Shown here: positions 53,737 to 62,784 of the stretch, one piece after another | Layout: the number at the start of each line of letters is the position of its first letter | Position numbering within the stretch: the first letter of the stretch is position 1 | NCBI RefSeq assembly: GCF_019042735.1 | Contig: NZ_JAHQCR010000016.1 | Span: forward strand, 1 to 64,000 | Origin: Evansella alkalicola | GTDB taxonomy: Bacteria > Bacillota > Bacilli > Bacillales > Salisediminibacteriaceae | Reading direction: 5' to 3' | Length of the DNA: 64,000 nt | Translations under genes and position numbers: made by a program | Notes under the pieces: generated by a model | The model's database searches: none | The model's input: only the letters and a program-made list of their open reading frames with translations | What the model was told of the DNA's origin: nothing

Positions 53737-53838
53737 AAACTATACATGAAAGAACTATGTACGATCTTATTGACAAATGGGATAATATATTCATAGATAT
53801 TGTCGAATTTAGGAGAAAAAACCTAGGAGGGTTAAGCC

Positions 53839-54315
53839 ATGAGTGAAGTGTCAATGGAAGAGCTAAAAGTAATAGTGTTTCAGTTACAAGATGAGGAATA
53901 TGGTGTAAGTGTTGATCAAGTTCGATCAATTGAACGTATCCAGCATATTACACGTGTTCCAAAAACACCTGATTTTGTCAAAGGAGTAATTAATTTAAGA
54001 GGTGTAGTCACTCCTATTATTAATCTAAGAAGCCGTTTTGATATAGAGGAAATGGAGTATACGGATAGTACTAGAATTATTATTGTATCAGTAGAAGATA
54101 TGAATGTTGGTTTAATCGTTGATGCTGCCAACGATGTCATTGATATCCCCGTAAATGCAATAGAACCACCACCGGAAATTGTAGGTGGAATAGAAGTTAA
54201 TTATCTTCGAGGTGTAGCGAAACTAGACAAAAGGCTCCTCATATTGCTTGATCTTAATTACGTTTTAGATCGTGACGAGTTAAAAGAAATAAAAGCACTT
54301 GAGGCAACGATGTAA
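53839..54315 (+). CDS. cheW: Chemotaxis coupling protein CheW
   Basis: This 158-aa protein links receptors to CheA. The SH3-like fold has YGVSVDQVRSIERI and FVKGVINLRGVVTPIINLR. ATG 53839 follows AGGAGGG. The 102-bp gap from cheA has TTGACA at 53770 but no good -10 at normal spacing. Its stop overlaps cheC by 1 nt. Confidence 0.97.
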   Translation: MSEVSMEELKVIVFQLQDEEYGVSVDQVRSIERIQHITRVPKTPDFVKGVINLRGVVTPIINLRSRFDIEEMEYTDSTRIIIVSVEDMNVGLIVDAANDVIDIPVNAIEPPPEIVGGIEVNYLRGVAKLDKRLLILLDLNYVLDRDELKEIKALEATM

Positions 54316-54950
54316 TGAATTATTTAGAGCGAATCCAAGCTCCACACCTTGATATATTAAAAGAGGTGGGGAACATTGGTGCAGGTCATGCAGCTACTGC
54401 GTTATCTAAAATGCTAAATAAATCAATAGACATGGCTGTACCTTCTGTGAAAATCGTTCATTTAAGTGAAGTTAGTGAATTTGTTGGTGGAGACGAAATG
54501 GTGGTAGCTGCAATTTTCCTTCGTTTACAAGGAGATGCGCCAGGTAATATGTTCTTTATGCTTCCTCTCGAAGAAGCAACCAGGTTAATCCAACAAGTAA
54601 CAGATGATTACACAATTAGTAGTGGAAATCTTACTGAAAATGAAATAGGGATGTCAGCCTTATGTGAATTGGGAAATATTCTTGCTGGATCATATTTAAG
54701 CGCATTATCAGACTTTACATCTTTAAATTTACAACCAACACCACCAGCCTTAGCAATTGACATGGCGATGGCAATTTTAAGTCATGGACTAATAGAGGTC
54801 TCCAAAGCAGGGGATTATGCAATCGTAATAGATACTAAAATAAGTGATAAGGATGACACAACTCAGAGTAAAGGACATTTCTTCCTTCTTCCAGATCCAG
54901 AATCCTTTAAAATCATTTTTCATTCATTAGGAGTAAAAATTGATGAGTAA
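54315..54950 (+). CDS. cheC: CheY-P phosphatase CheC
   Basis: This 211-aa protein dephosphorylates CheY-P and binds CheD. Both phosphatase motifs ExGNIGAGHAA and ELGNILAGSY are present. It overlaps cheD by 8 nt. Confidence 0.96.
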   Translation: MNYLERIQAPHLDILKEVGNIGAGHAATALSKMLNKSIDMAVPSVKIVHLSEVSEFVGGDEMVVAAIFLRLQGDAPGNMFFMLPLEEATRLIQQVTDDYTISSGNLTENEIGMSALCELGNILAGSYLSALSDFTSLNLQPTPPALAIDMAMAILSHGLIEVSKAGDYAIVIDTKISDKDDTTQSKGHFFLLPDPESFKIIFHSLGVKIDE

Positions 54951-55431
54951 TGTTATTCAAGTGGGAATGGCTGACCTTAAATATGCGAATTCCCCAAATA
55001 AAATTAGGACTTCTGGTCTTGGCTCATGTGTGGGCCTTATCATATATGATGAAAGAGAAAAAAAATGTGGTATGGCACATATTATGCTTCCTGAATCAAG
55101 CTTGGCAAGAAATGGTGTCCTTCACCGACCTAAATATGCAGATACAGCAATTGAGGATCTAGTAAAAAGATTTGTAGATGAGGGATCTCCAGTATATAGA
55201 CTAAAGGCCAAAATTGCTGGTGGAGCGCAAATGTTTAATTTTTCATCTACAAATGAAGTCATGCGTATTGGTCCACGTAATGCAGAAGCGGTTAAGGTCC
55301 TGTTGGAAGAATATAAAATAAAGCTTATTAGTGAAGATGTAGGTGGAAATTCAGGGCGAACGATAGAATTTAACCCAGATAATAGCATTCTTCAAATAAA
55401 AACTATTAACAAAGGAATAAAAGAAATTTAG
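54943..55431 (+). CDS. cheD: Chemoreceptor glutamine deamidase CheD
   Basis: This 162-aa enzyme deamidates receptors and cooperates with CheC. The catalytic Cys is in GLGSCVGL and the His in GMAHIMLP. ATG 54943 is chosen over TTG 54940 with AGGAG at 9 nt. Confidence 0.96.
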   Translation: MSNVIQVGMADLKYANSPNKIRTSGLGSCVGLIIYDEREKKCGMAHIMLPESSLARNGVLHRPKYADTAIEDLVKRFVDEGSPVYRLKAKIAGGAQMFNFSSTNEVMRIGPRNAEAVKVLLEEYKIKLISEDVGGNSGRTIEFNPDNSILQIKTINKGIKEI

Positions 55432-55522
55432 TAGATTGTTGTGATTAGACTAAACATATTCAATTTTCATGGTAGCATTTATAAATAAATTTACAGACCA
55501 AGGATTAGTAGGAGGGGTTTCC

Positions 55523-56296
55523 ATGCCACAAATCAATGTTAATACGGAACTAAAACAGGATTGGGATTGTTGGAATGAAACCCGCGATTCAATAGCATGT
55601 GATAGGCTTGTTAGGGCTTATATGCCTCTAGTAGATTATCATGTCAATCGGATCAGTTCCACTTTACCAAGGAATGTTCATGTAGATGACTTAAAAAGTA
55701 ATGGTATGTTAGGTTTACTTGATGCATTGGAAAAATTTGATCCTAAAAGAGATTTGAAATTTGATACATATGCCTCATTTAGGATTAGGGGAGCTATCAT
55801 TGATGGTTTACGCCAACAGGATTGGCTTCCAAGATCAGTTCGAGAAAAGACGAAAAAGATTGAACAGACGGTAGAAAAATTGGAACAGGAATATGGTCGG
55901 TATGTTACTTCAGAAGAAGTTGCAGCATCTCTTGGAATCGGAGAAGATGAAGTATTGCGCACAATGAATGAAAACTTTATCGGAAATCATTTATCAATTG
56001 ATGAAACGGCAAACGATGATAATGATGTGACATTTAGTGCAACGATTATGGATAACAAGCAGTTGACACCTGAGGCACGTTTAAATAAAAAAGCGGATAT
56101 GGAAGAACTGACAAAAGTTATCCAATCACTAAATGAGAAAGAACAACTTATCATTAGCTTATTTTATTTTGAAGAACTCACACTGACAGAAATAGGTCAC
56201 ATAATGAACCTCACCACTTCTAGAATATCGCAAATACACTCAAAAACTATTTTTAAGCTACAAAGCAGACTACAGAGTATGAAAGAAACAGATTGA
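55523..56296 (+). CDS. sigD: RNA polymerase sigma factor SigD (FliA)
   Basis: This 257-aa sigma-28 factor drives late flagellar, chemotaxis and autolysin genes. Region 2 (DDLKSNGMLGLLDALEKFDPKRDLKFDTYASFRIRGAIIDGLR, about 63-105), region 3 and the region 4 helix-turn-helix (LTLTEIGHIMNLTTSRISQIHSKT) are present. ATG 55523 follows AGGAGGGG; upstream codons are not family-like. Confidence 0.97.
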   Translation: MPQINVNTELKQDWDCWNETRDSIACDRLVRAYMPLVDYHVNRISSTLPRNVHVDDLKSNGMLGLLDALEKFDPKRDLKFDTYASFRIRGAIIDGLRQQDWLPRSVREKTKKIEQTVEKLEQEYGRYVTSEEVAASLGIGEDEVLRTMNENFIGNHLSIDETANDDNDVTFSATIMDNKQLTPEARLNKKADMEELTKVIQSLNEKEQLIISLFYFEELTLTEIGHIMNLTTSRISQIHSKTIFKLQSRLQSMKETD

Positions 56297-56320
56297 GGTA
56301 TATGTCAGGGGGGATTTAAA

Positions 56321-57691
56321 TTGGAAGGACTTTATGACTCGTTTATAATTGAAATTTCCGAGGATAACATGGCAGGGTGGTTAAAGCAAATAGGAAAAAA
56401 CGAATCTCCCATAACGAAAGAGGCATTGGATAAATATATAGAAGAACATGGTATTGTCTACGGGGTAATAAAAGAAAACGTAAGTCAAGTTATTGATAAT
56501 AGAGCAGTATTCCCGATCATTATCGCAAAAGGTACAAAGCCCCAAAATGGTGAAAACGCTTATTTATTGCCTATATTTCCAGAGAATTGCGACAAAAGTC
56601 AAGATGAAAATGAAACAGTCGACCTTAGGGAAGTTAAAAAGATCCCATCTGTTACACAAGGGTCAATTGTTGGAAAAAAAGTTGATAAAGTAGACCAAGT
56701 GGACGGTATGGATATTCTCGGTAATGAAGTGAAAGGAAAGCCACCACGAGACTTTATATTAAGACCAGGTAAAAATACTAGAGTTAGTGATGATAATCAT
56801 CAAATTATTTCTTTAATTGATGGGCAAATTGTTGCTGAAAAGAAAGTTATCCATGTTTTTCCTGTTTATGAAATTAATGGGGATCTTGACCTTAAAGAAG
56901 GTAATGTAGATTTTGTAGGCAACGTGAATATTCGAGGCAGTGTCCCTTCAGGCTTTAAAATAAAAGCAAAAGGTGATGTACGAATTCATGGAAGTGTTGA
57001 AGGTGCTGAAATTGAAGCGGGTGGGTCTATCTACATTAACCAAGGTGTTGTCGCCCAAGGAAAAGGATTAATAAAAGCACATGGAGACCTCCATACATCA
57101 TTTATTAATCAAGGGAACATTCATGTTGACGGTGATGTTCATGTTCTCCAGTCTATCCTCCACAGTAATGTTTCAGCCCAAAAATGCGTGTATTGTTACC
57201 GAGGACGTGGAAACATAGTGGGTGGAAAGGTGTTTGCTGGAAAAGGAATTGTCGTAAATGAAGCAGGAAATTCTATGAGTACTCCCACAACTTTATTTGT
57301 TGGGGTAAATCAACATATAATTGAGAAGGAAGCTTATTTTAAGCTAGAAATTGAAAAGAGTAAAGCCGAGCTTGAAAAGATGAACCTATTGCTTCAGAAA
57401 ATATCCTCACAAGGATCTGATCAAGATCTGTCACCAAAACTTAGAATTATGAAGCTCAGATTAAGGAATACAATAAGAGAGACAGAGACAAATCTATTAG
57501 ACTATATAGAAAGTCTATCTGAAAGTGAAGAGATATTTGATGAGCAACTAAATGCTACTGTTAAGGTGAAAAGAACCGTATATCCAAATACATCTATTCA
57601 TTATGGTAAATATAAGCGTAAAATTATAAGTAAACATCAGTCTGTTGTATTTAAGTTTGATAAAAATGAAATCATTTTTGATGTCTTATAA
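56321..57691 (+). CDS. FapA family protein (DUF342)
   Basis: This 456-aa protein has an N-terminal helical part, a polyadhesive beta-helix (about 185-330, repeats such as GSVPSGFKIKAKGDVRIHGS) and a C-terminal coiled coil. FapA/DUF342 proteins influence cell shape or flagellar localisation elsewhere. TTG 56321 follows GGGGGG. It is not in the B. subtilis operon at this place. Confidence 0.88.
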   Translation: MEGLYDSFIIEISEDNMAGWLKQIGKNESPITKEALDKYIEEHGIVYGVIKENVSQVIDNRAVFPIIIAKGTKPQNGENAYLLPIFPENCDKSQDENETVDLREVKKIPSVTQGSIVGKKVDKVDQVDGMDILGNEVKGKPPRDFILRPGKNTRVSDDNHQIISLIDGQIVAEKKVIHVFPVYEINGDLDLKEGNVDFVGNVNIRGSVPSGFKIKAKGDVRIHGSVEGAEIEAGGSIYINQGVVAQGKGLIKAHGDLHTSFINQGNIHVDGDVHVLQSILHSNVSAQKCVYCYRGRGNIVGGKVFAGKGIVVNEAGNSMSTPTTLFVGVNQHIIEKEAYFKLEIEKSKAELEKMNLLLQKISSQGSDQDLSPKLRIMKLRLRNTIRETETNLLDYIESLSESEEIFDEQLNATVKVKRTVYPNTSIHYGKYKRKIISKHQSVVFKFDKNEIIFDVL

Positions 57692-57708
57692 TAGATGGAG
57701 GGGATGGA

Positions 57709-58026
57709 ATGGGGGGCTTAAAATCAATTGAACTACAAGTAGCCTTACCGCGAACACAAACAGCTGGCAAAATACAAGATCAACTACAGCAACGTGGCCC
57801 TAATGTGCAACATCACATCTCACAAAATCAACTAGAAGAGTCAGTTAAAAAGAGAACTCAAGTAACAGAAACAGAGCATGCTGAAAAGAAAAGATTAAAT
57901 AATGATTCTGAGAAAGAGAAGAAGAATAGTCAGCAATATAACAAAAAACAAATGAAGGTTGATTCTAAAGGGGAAGATTTCGAGGATCATCCTTTTAAAG
58001 GTAAGCATTTTGATGTGAAATGGTAA
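57709..58026 (+). CDS. Conserved small hydrophilic protein between fapA and swrB
   Basis: This 105-aa protein has no recognised family name. The N-terminus GLKSIELQVALPRTQTAGK recalls small proteins found here in other Bacillaceae; the rest is lysine- and glutamate-rich, probably disordered or helical. ATG 57709 follows GGAGGGG. Confidence 0.7.
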   Translation: MGGLKSIELQVALPRTQTAGKIQDQLQQRGPNVQHHISQNQLEESVKKRTQVTETEHAEKKRLNNDSEKEKKNSQQYNKKQMKVDSKGEDFEDHPFKGKHFDVKW

Positions 58027-58039
58027 GGAGTTAGCTAAA

Positions 58040-58540
58040 ATGGGATATTTAATTACCGTAAGCTTTATACTTCATTTTATTAGTTTTTTTATAATCATTA
58101 TTCTATTTCAAAGACAAACTAAGTATCAGCCAGATCAAAAGAAAGAAATGAAGGAAATGGAAGATATGCTATTGTCATTCACAGAAGAGATGAAAGAAAA
58201 CAATGAAAAACTAGTAAAACTAATTAGTAAAAATAGTGCAGTAAGCGTAAAAAAGACAAATTATACAGAAGCTCAAGAAGATCAGCTACCCTCGATTAAA
58301 CCAAATCATCAAAATAATTTGGAAGAGCAATCTCCAGTATTTGATCATCGAATGATGGGTGAAGACGATTACGAAAAGTATGAACCTCCCGTTCCGGAAG
58401 AAGAGGCAATTGAAGTCAATACATCTAGTACTTCGCAAGTTTTGAAGCTTCACAAAGATGGCCTCACTGTCGATGAAATTGCTAAAAAATTAGAAATGGG
58501 TGCTGGAGAAGTACAACTTCTATTAAAATTCTACAAATAA
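58040..58540 (+). CDS. swrB: SwrB-like motility protein
   Basis: This 166-aa protein has an N-terminal transmembrane segment (about 2-24), a charged coiled coil and a C-terminal helix-turn-helix-like LKLHKDGLTVDEIAKKLEMGAGEVQLLLKF. SwrB activates type III secretion of flagellar parts. It ends the operon, with rpsB following behind its own promoter. Confidence 0.85.
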   Translation: MGYLITVSFILHFISFFIIIILFQRQTKYQPDQKKEMKEMEDMLLSFTEEMKENNEKLVKLISKNSAVSVKKTNYTEAQEDQLPSIKPNHQNNLEEQSPVFDHRMMGEDDYEKYEPPVPEEEAIEVNTSSTSQVLKLHKDGLTVDEIAKKLEMGAGEVQLLLKFYK

Positions 58541-58553
58541 TTTAATCACGCAC

Positions 58554-58582
58554 TTGTCATCAATGTGACAATATGATATATT
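58554..58582 (+). promoter_or_regulatory. Sigma-A promoter for rpsB
   Basis: TTGTCA (58554-58559), a 17-bp spacer and TATATT (58577-58582), giving a leader of about 107 nt. TTGTCA also pairs with TGACAA at 58566-58571, a small dyad. Confidence 0.75.
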
Positions 58583-58604
58583 AATTCTCGGTGTTAATCA
58601 CACA

Positions 58605-58664
58605 CGTCTCCTGATTTAAGTAATGGTGCTACTGATGTAGTTTTACTTAAAGCGGATGGAGGCG
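58605..58664 (+). ncRNA. Structured leader of rpsB
   Basis: Three stacked stems: CGTCTCC/GGAGGCG (7 bp, one G-U), TTTAAGTAA/TTACTTAAA (9 bp) and CTAC/GTAG (4 bp), in 60 nt before the rpsB SD. No T run follows. It fits a ribosomal protein leader that S2 might bind; function is inference. Confidence 0.5.
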
Positions 58665-58695
58665 GAGGAATAAAAACCAAGAGGAGGTGTGTGGA

Positions 58696-59394
58696 ATGGC
58701 AGTGATTTCCATGAAACAATTATTAGAAGCTGGGGTACACTTCGGACATCAAACACGTCGTTGGAACCCTAAAATGGATCGCTACATCTTCACAGAAAGA
58801 AACGGTATTTACATTATTGACCTACAAAAAACAGTTAAAAAGGTAGACGAAGCGTTTAACTACGTTCGTGACCTAGCTGGACAAGGCGGAACTGTACTTT
58901 TTGTTGGTACGAAAAAACAAGCTCAGGAAGCTGTTAAGGAAGAAGCTGAGCGTAGTGGAATGTATTTTATTAACCAACGTTGGTTAGGTGGTACATTAAC
59001 TAACTTTGATACAATCCGTAAGCGTATTGGTCGCCTTAAAGATTTAGAGCGTATGCAGGAAGATGGTACATTTGAAGTACTTCCTAAAAAAGAAGTTGTA
59101 CTTCTTAAAAAGGAAATGGATCGTTTAGAAAAATTCCTAGGTGGAATTAAAGATATGGTGAAACTTCCAGATGCTTTATTCATTATCGATCCACGTAAAG
59201 AAAGAATTGCTGTTGCTGAAGCGCGTAAGTTAAATATTCCAATCGTAGGTATCGTTGATACAAACTGTGATCCGGATGAAATTGACTACGTAATTCCTGG
59301 TAACGATGATGCAATTCGTGCAGTACGTTTATTAACTGCGAAAATGGCTGATGCTATTATAGAAGCAAACCAAGGTGAAGAAACAACTGCTTAA
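58696..59394 (+). CDS. rpsB: 30S ribosomal protein S2
   Basis: This 232-aa protein joins the 30S late. The blocks LLEAGVHFGHQTRRWNPKM and FVGTKKQAQEAV are family hallmarks. ATG 58696 is chosen with AGGAGG at 8 nt; three upstream in-frame codons are leader. Confidence 0.97.
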   Translation: MAVISMKQLLEAGVHFGHQTRRWNPKMDRYIFTERNGIYIIDLQKTVKKVDEAFNYVRDLAGQGGTVLFVGTKKQAQEAVKEEAERSGMYFINQRWLGGTLTNFDTIRKRIGRLKDLERMQEDGTFEVLPKKEVVLLKKEMDRLEKFLGGIKDMVKLPDALFIIDPRKERIAVAEARKLNIPIVGIVDTNCDPDEIDYVIPGNDDAIRAVRLLTAKMADAIIEANQGEETTA

Positions 59395-59403
59395 GACGTT
59401 CCT

Positions 59404-59443
59404 AAAGGGTGATAGAGGGCTAGACCCTTTATCACCCTTTTTT
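59404..59443 (+). terminator. Strong terminator between rpsB and tsf
   Basis: A 16-bp stem with one G-U (59404-59419 with 59425-59440) and loop CTAGA, then T run. It may reduce tsf relative to rpsB; tsf needs readthrough or its own promoter in 59444-59618. Confidence 0.9.
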
Positions 59444-59618
59444 AAACTATTATTACATGGTAACTGAGCATAGTTTTTATAGACTATGATCAAAATGTAA
59501 ATAATAGAAAAAGCAGACACAGAATGTTCTATCGTTTTTAACAGTTATTCACACATACATAAGTGTTTATTTTCGGTAGACACATGAATACTATGATATA
59601 TTTGAAGGAGGAATTCTC

Positions 59619-60506
59619 ATGGCTATTACAGCTAGTATGGTAAAAGAACTGCGCGAAAAAACTGGTGCAGGTATGATGGATTGTAAAAAGGCGTTAACTG
59701 AAACTGATGGTGATATGGAAAAAGCAATTGATTTCCTTCGTGAAAAAGGGATTGCTAAAGCTGCTAAGAAAGCAGACCGTGTTGCTGCTGAAGGTTTAGC
59801 ACACGTAAAGGTTGACGGTAACCGTGCTGTTATTGTTGAAATTAACTCAGAAACAGACTTCGTATCTAAAAACGAAAACTTTATTAATCTTGTGGATACA
59901 GTTGCTACTCATATTTTGAAAAATAGTCCAGCAAATGTTGAAGAAGCTCTTACACAGAACTTTGAAGGTGAAGGAGATACATTAAACAACTACATCAATA
60001 ACCAAATTGCAAAAATTGGTGAAAAAATCTCTTTACGCCGCTTTGAAATCGTAGAGCGTGCAGATAATCAAGCTTTCGGTGAGTATATTCATATGGGTGG
60101 CCGAATTGGTGTATTAGCCCTACTAGATGGTACATCAGACGAATCTTTAGCGAAGGACATTGCTATGCACGTAGCAGCAATTAATCCTAAATATGTAAGC
60201 CGCGATGAAGTTTCTGAAGAAGAAGTTTCCCGTGAGCGCGAAGTGTTAAAGCAACAAGCATTAAACGAAGGAAAGCCTGAAAAAATCGTTGAAAAAATGG
60301 TTGAAGGTAGACTAAGCAAATATTTTGAGGATATCTGCTTAAATGACCAGCCGTTTGTAAAAGATGGAGATCAAAAGGTTGGCAAATATGTGTCTTCTAA
60401 AGGTGCTTCAGTAAAACTATTCTTCCGTTATGAAGTGGGAGAAGGTATGGAGAAACGTGAAGATAACTTTGCTGAAGAAGTTATGTCACAAGTGAAAAAA
60501 GACTAA
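59619..60506 (+). CDS. tsf: Elongation factor Ts
   Basis: This 295-aa factor recycles EF-Tu. The N-terminal UBA-like VKELREKTGAGMMDCKKALTE and the TDFV motif (NSETDFVSKN) are present. ATG 59619 follows GAAGGAGG. Confidence 0.97.
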   Translation: MAITASMVKELREKTGAGMMDCKKALTETDGDMEKAIDFLREKGIAKAAKKADRVAAEGLAHVKVDGNRAVIVEINSETDFVSKNENFINLVDTVATHILKNSPANVEEALTQNFEGEGDTLNNYINNQIAKIGEKISLRRFEIVERADNQAFGEYIHMGGRIGVLALLDGTSDESLAKDIAMHVAAINPKYVSRDEVSEEEVSREREVLKQQALNEGKPEKIVEKMVEGRLSKYFEDICLNDQPFVKDGDQKVGKYVSSKGASVKLFFRYEVGEGMEKREDNFAEEVMSQVKKD

Positions 60507-60508
60507 TA

Positions 60509-60535
60509 AAAGAGGGGCACATTGTGTCCCTTTTT
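60509..60535 (+). terminator. Terminator after tsf
   Basis: GGGGCAC (60514-60520) pairs with GTGTCCC (60524-60530) with flanking A/T pairs, loop ATT, then TTTTT. Confidence 0.8.
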
Positions 60536-60597
60536 CCTAAGATTCACTATATTAAAATTTTCCAAAAAGATTGGGAACGAGAGCATTGGAGGACATT

Positions 60598-61323
60598 ATG
60601 GAAAAACCAAAATATAACCGAATTGTGCTAAAATTAAGTGGTGAGGCTCTTGCTGGAGATCAAGGCTACGGTATCGACCCAGTGGTTATTCAGTCCATTG
60701 CCAATCAAATAAAAGAAATAATGAAATTAGATGTTGAAGTAGCGATTATTGTTGGTGGAGGAAATATTTGGAGAGGTATGGCTGGAAGCGCGAAAGGGAT
60801 GGACAGGGCGACAGCAGATTACATGGGCATGCTTGCTACTGTGATGAATTCTCTCGCTTTACAGGATAGCTTAGAAAATATCGATGTTCAAACAAGAGTT
60901 CAAACTTCAATTGAAATGCGTCAAGTTGCAGAGCCTTACATACGTAGGAGAGCTATACGCCACCTTGAAAAGAAACGCGTTGTTATATTTGCTGCTGGTA
61001 CTGGTAACCCATATTTTTCAACAGATACAACTGCAGCGTTAAGGGCAGCGGAAATTGAAGCAGACGTTATATTAATGGCTAAAAATAAAGTGGACGGCGT
61101 ATATAGTGCAGATCCATCTGTTGATGAAACAGCAGTTAAATATGAAAAACTTACTTATTTAGATTTATTAAAAGAAGGTCTTGCTGTAATGGATTCTACT
61201 GCGTCTTCCTTATGTATGGACAATGATATTCCACTTATTGTCTTTTCCATTATGGAAGAAGGAAATATTAAAAGAGCAGTTATGGGTGAAGAAATTGGAA
61301 CAATAATAAGGGGGAAAGAATAA
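60598..61323 (+). CDS. pyrH: Uridylate kinase
   Basis: This 241-aa enzyme converts UMP to UDP. It has the amino-acid-kinase fold with VLKLSGEALAG and VGGGNIWRG. ATG 60598 follows GGAGGA. It overlaps frr by 1 nt. Confidence 0.97.
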   Translation: MEKPKYNRIVLKLSGEALAGDQGYGIDPVVIQSIANQIKEIMKLDVEVAIIVGGGNIWRGMAGSAKGMDRATADYMGMLATVMNSLALQDSLENIDVQTRVQTSIEMRQVAEPYIRRRAIRHLEKKRVVIFAAGTGNPYFSTDTTAALRAAEIEADVILMAKNKVDGVYSADPSVDETAVKYEKLTYLDLLKEGLAVMDSTASSLCMDNDIPLIVFSIMEEGNIKRAVMGEEIGTIIRGKE

Positions 61324-61880
61324 TGTCACAAGACATCTTAAACCAAGCGAAAGAAAAGATGAACAAATCAGTTGAAGCCTACCGTAAAGAACTTGGAACG
61401 ATTCGAGCTGGACGAGCTAACCCATCGTTATTAGACAAAGTACAAGTAGAGTATTATGGTATGATGACACCTTTAAACCAATTAGCTACTGTTTCAGTAC
61501 CAGAAGCAAGAATGCTTACGATCCAACCGTTTGACAAATCTTCCATTTCTGATATTGAACGGGCGATTCAAATGGCTGATTTAGGTCTATCTCCAACTAA
61601 TGATGGTAACATTATTCGTATTGCCATTCCTGCTTTAACTGAAGAAAGAAGAAAAGAATTAGTTAAGATGACAGGTCGTTATACAGAGGAAGCGAAAGTA
61701 GCAGTTCGTAACATTCGTAGGGATGCAAACGACGAATTAAAGAAACAAGAAAAAGATGGGGAATTAACAGAAGACGATCTTCGCCGTAGTCAAGATGAAG
61801 TACAGCAGCTAACAGATAATGTCATTAAACAAATTGATGCGATAGCAAAAGAAAAAGAAGAAGAAATCATGGAAGTGTAA
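61323..61880 (+). CDS. frr: Ribosome recycling factor
   Basis: This 185-aa tRNA-shaped factor releases ribosomes after termination with EF-G. The blocks ELGTIRAGRANPSLLDKV and VAVRNIRRDANDELKK are characteristic. Confidence 0.97.
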   Translation: MSQDILNQAKEKMNKSVEAYRKELGTIRAGRANPSLLDKVQVEYYGMMTPLNQLATVSVPEARMLTIQPFDKSSISDIERAIQMADLGLSPTNDGNIIRIAIPALTEERRKELVKMTGRYTEEAKVAVRNIRRDANDELKKQEKDGELTEDDLRRSQDEVQQLTDNVIKQIDAIAKEKEEEIMEV

Positions 61881-61912
61881 TGAAAAACCATGTAAAATGA
61901 ACAATGTAAAAG

Positions 61913-61938
61913 ACCCTCTAAGAAAAGGGGGTTTTTTT
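61913..61938 (+). terminator. Terminator after frr
   Basis: ACCCTCT (61913-61919) pairs with AGGGGGT (61926-61932, one G-U), loop AAGAAA, followed by six T. Confidence 0.8.
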
Positions 61939-62007
61939 ACACTTTTCACCATACTGACGCATATTTAAAACTATACATACTGTGAGAGCAATCTGGGGGA
62001 TAAGATG

Positions 62008-62769
62008 ATGTTTAAAAAGATCAAAGACCACAATATGAATACAGGGCCTTACTATGACACATTAGAGGTGGAAAACATTCCAAATCATGTAGCGATTATT
62101 ATGGATGGTAATGGAAGGTGGGCCAAGAAGCGTGGACTCCCTAGAATTGCAGGTCACCGGGAAGGTATGAGTGTGATCAGGAATATTGTGGAACAGGCAA
62201 ATGAAATCGGAGTCAAAGTATTAACATTGTATGCCTTTTCTACAGAAAACTGGAAGAGGCCGAAAACGGAAGTTGATTTTTTAATGAGATTACCTGAATT
62301 ATTTTTAGGGAAAGAGCTGCCTAAATTAATGGAGGAAAATGTTGTAGTAAGGTTAACTGGGTCAAAGGATAATTTACCAAAACATACGATTAGGGCAGTC
62401 GATAAAGCGATTGAGAAAACAAAGGATAATGATGGTTTAATTTTAAATTTTGCACTGAATTATGGAAGTCGTTCTGAAATTATTAACGCTGTGAAGCAAA
62501 TGTATGACATGCTTGAAAATAATGGGTTGTCAAAAGATGATATTACAGAAGAGAAACTTGGCCAATTTCTTATGACATCGGAATTGCCAGATCCTGATTT
62601 ATTAATTAGAACTAGTGGAGAAATCCGCTTAAGTAATTTTATGCTTTGGCAGTTGGCTTATGCGGAGTTTTGGTTCACAGAAGTTTTATGGCCAGATTTT
62701 ACAAAAGAGGATTTTGTGGAAGCGATAGTTAGTTATCAAAGGCGAGCCCGCAGGTATGGGGGCGTATAG
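62008..62769 (+). CDS. uppS: Undecaprenyl diphosphate synthase
   Basis: This 253-aa cis-prenyltransferase makes the lipid carrier for cell wall synthesis. Catalytic Asp is in AIIMDGNGRWA, with TLYAFSTENWKRP and LLIRTSGEIRLSNF. ATG 62008 is slightly better spaced from GGGGGA than ATG 62005. cdsA follows after 15 bp. Confidence 0.96.
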   Translation: MFKKIKDHNMNTGPYYDTLEVENIPNHVAIIMDGNGRWAKKRGLPRIAGHREGMSVIRNIVEQANEIGVKVLTLYAFSTENWKRPKTEVDFLMRLPELFLGKELPKLMEENVVVRLTGSKDNLPKHTIRAVDKAIEKTKDNDGLILNFALNYGSRSEIINAVKQMYDMLENNGLSKDDITEEKLGQFLMTSELPDPDLLIRTSGEIRLSNFMLWQLAYAEFWFTEVLWPDFTKEDFVEAIVSYQRRARRYGGV

Positions 62770-62784
62770 AGAGGAGAGTCATCA

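Noticed and set aside
53770..53800. Internal promoter before cheW
   Set aside because: TTGACA is perfect, but no -10 with more than three matching bases lies 16-18 bp away.
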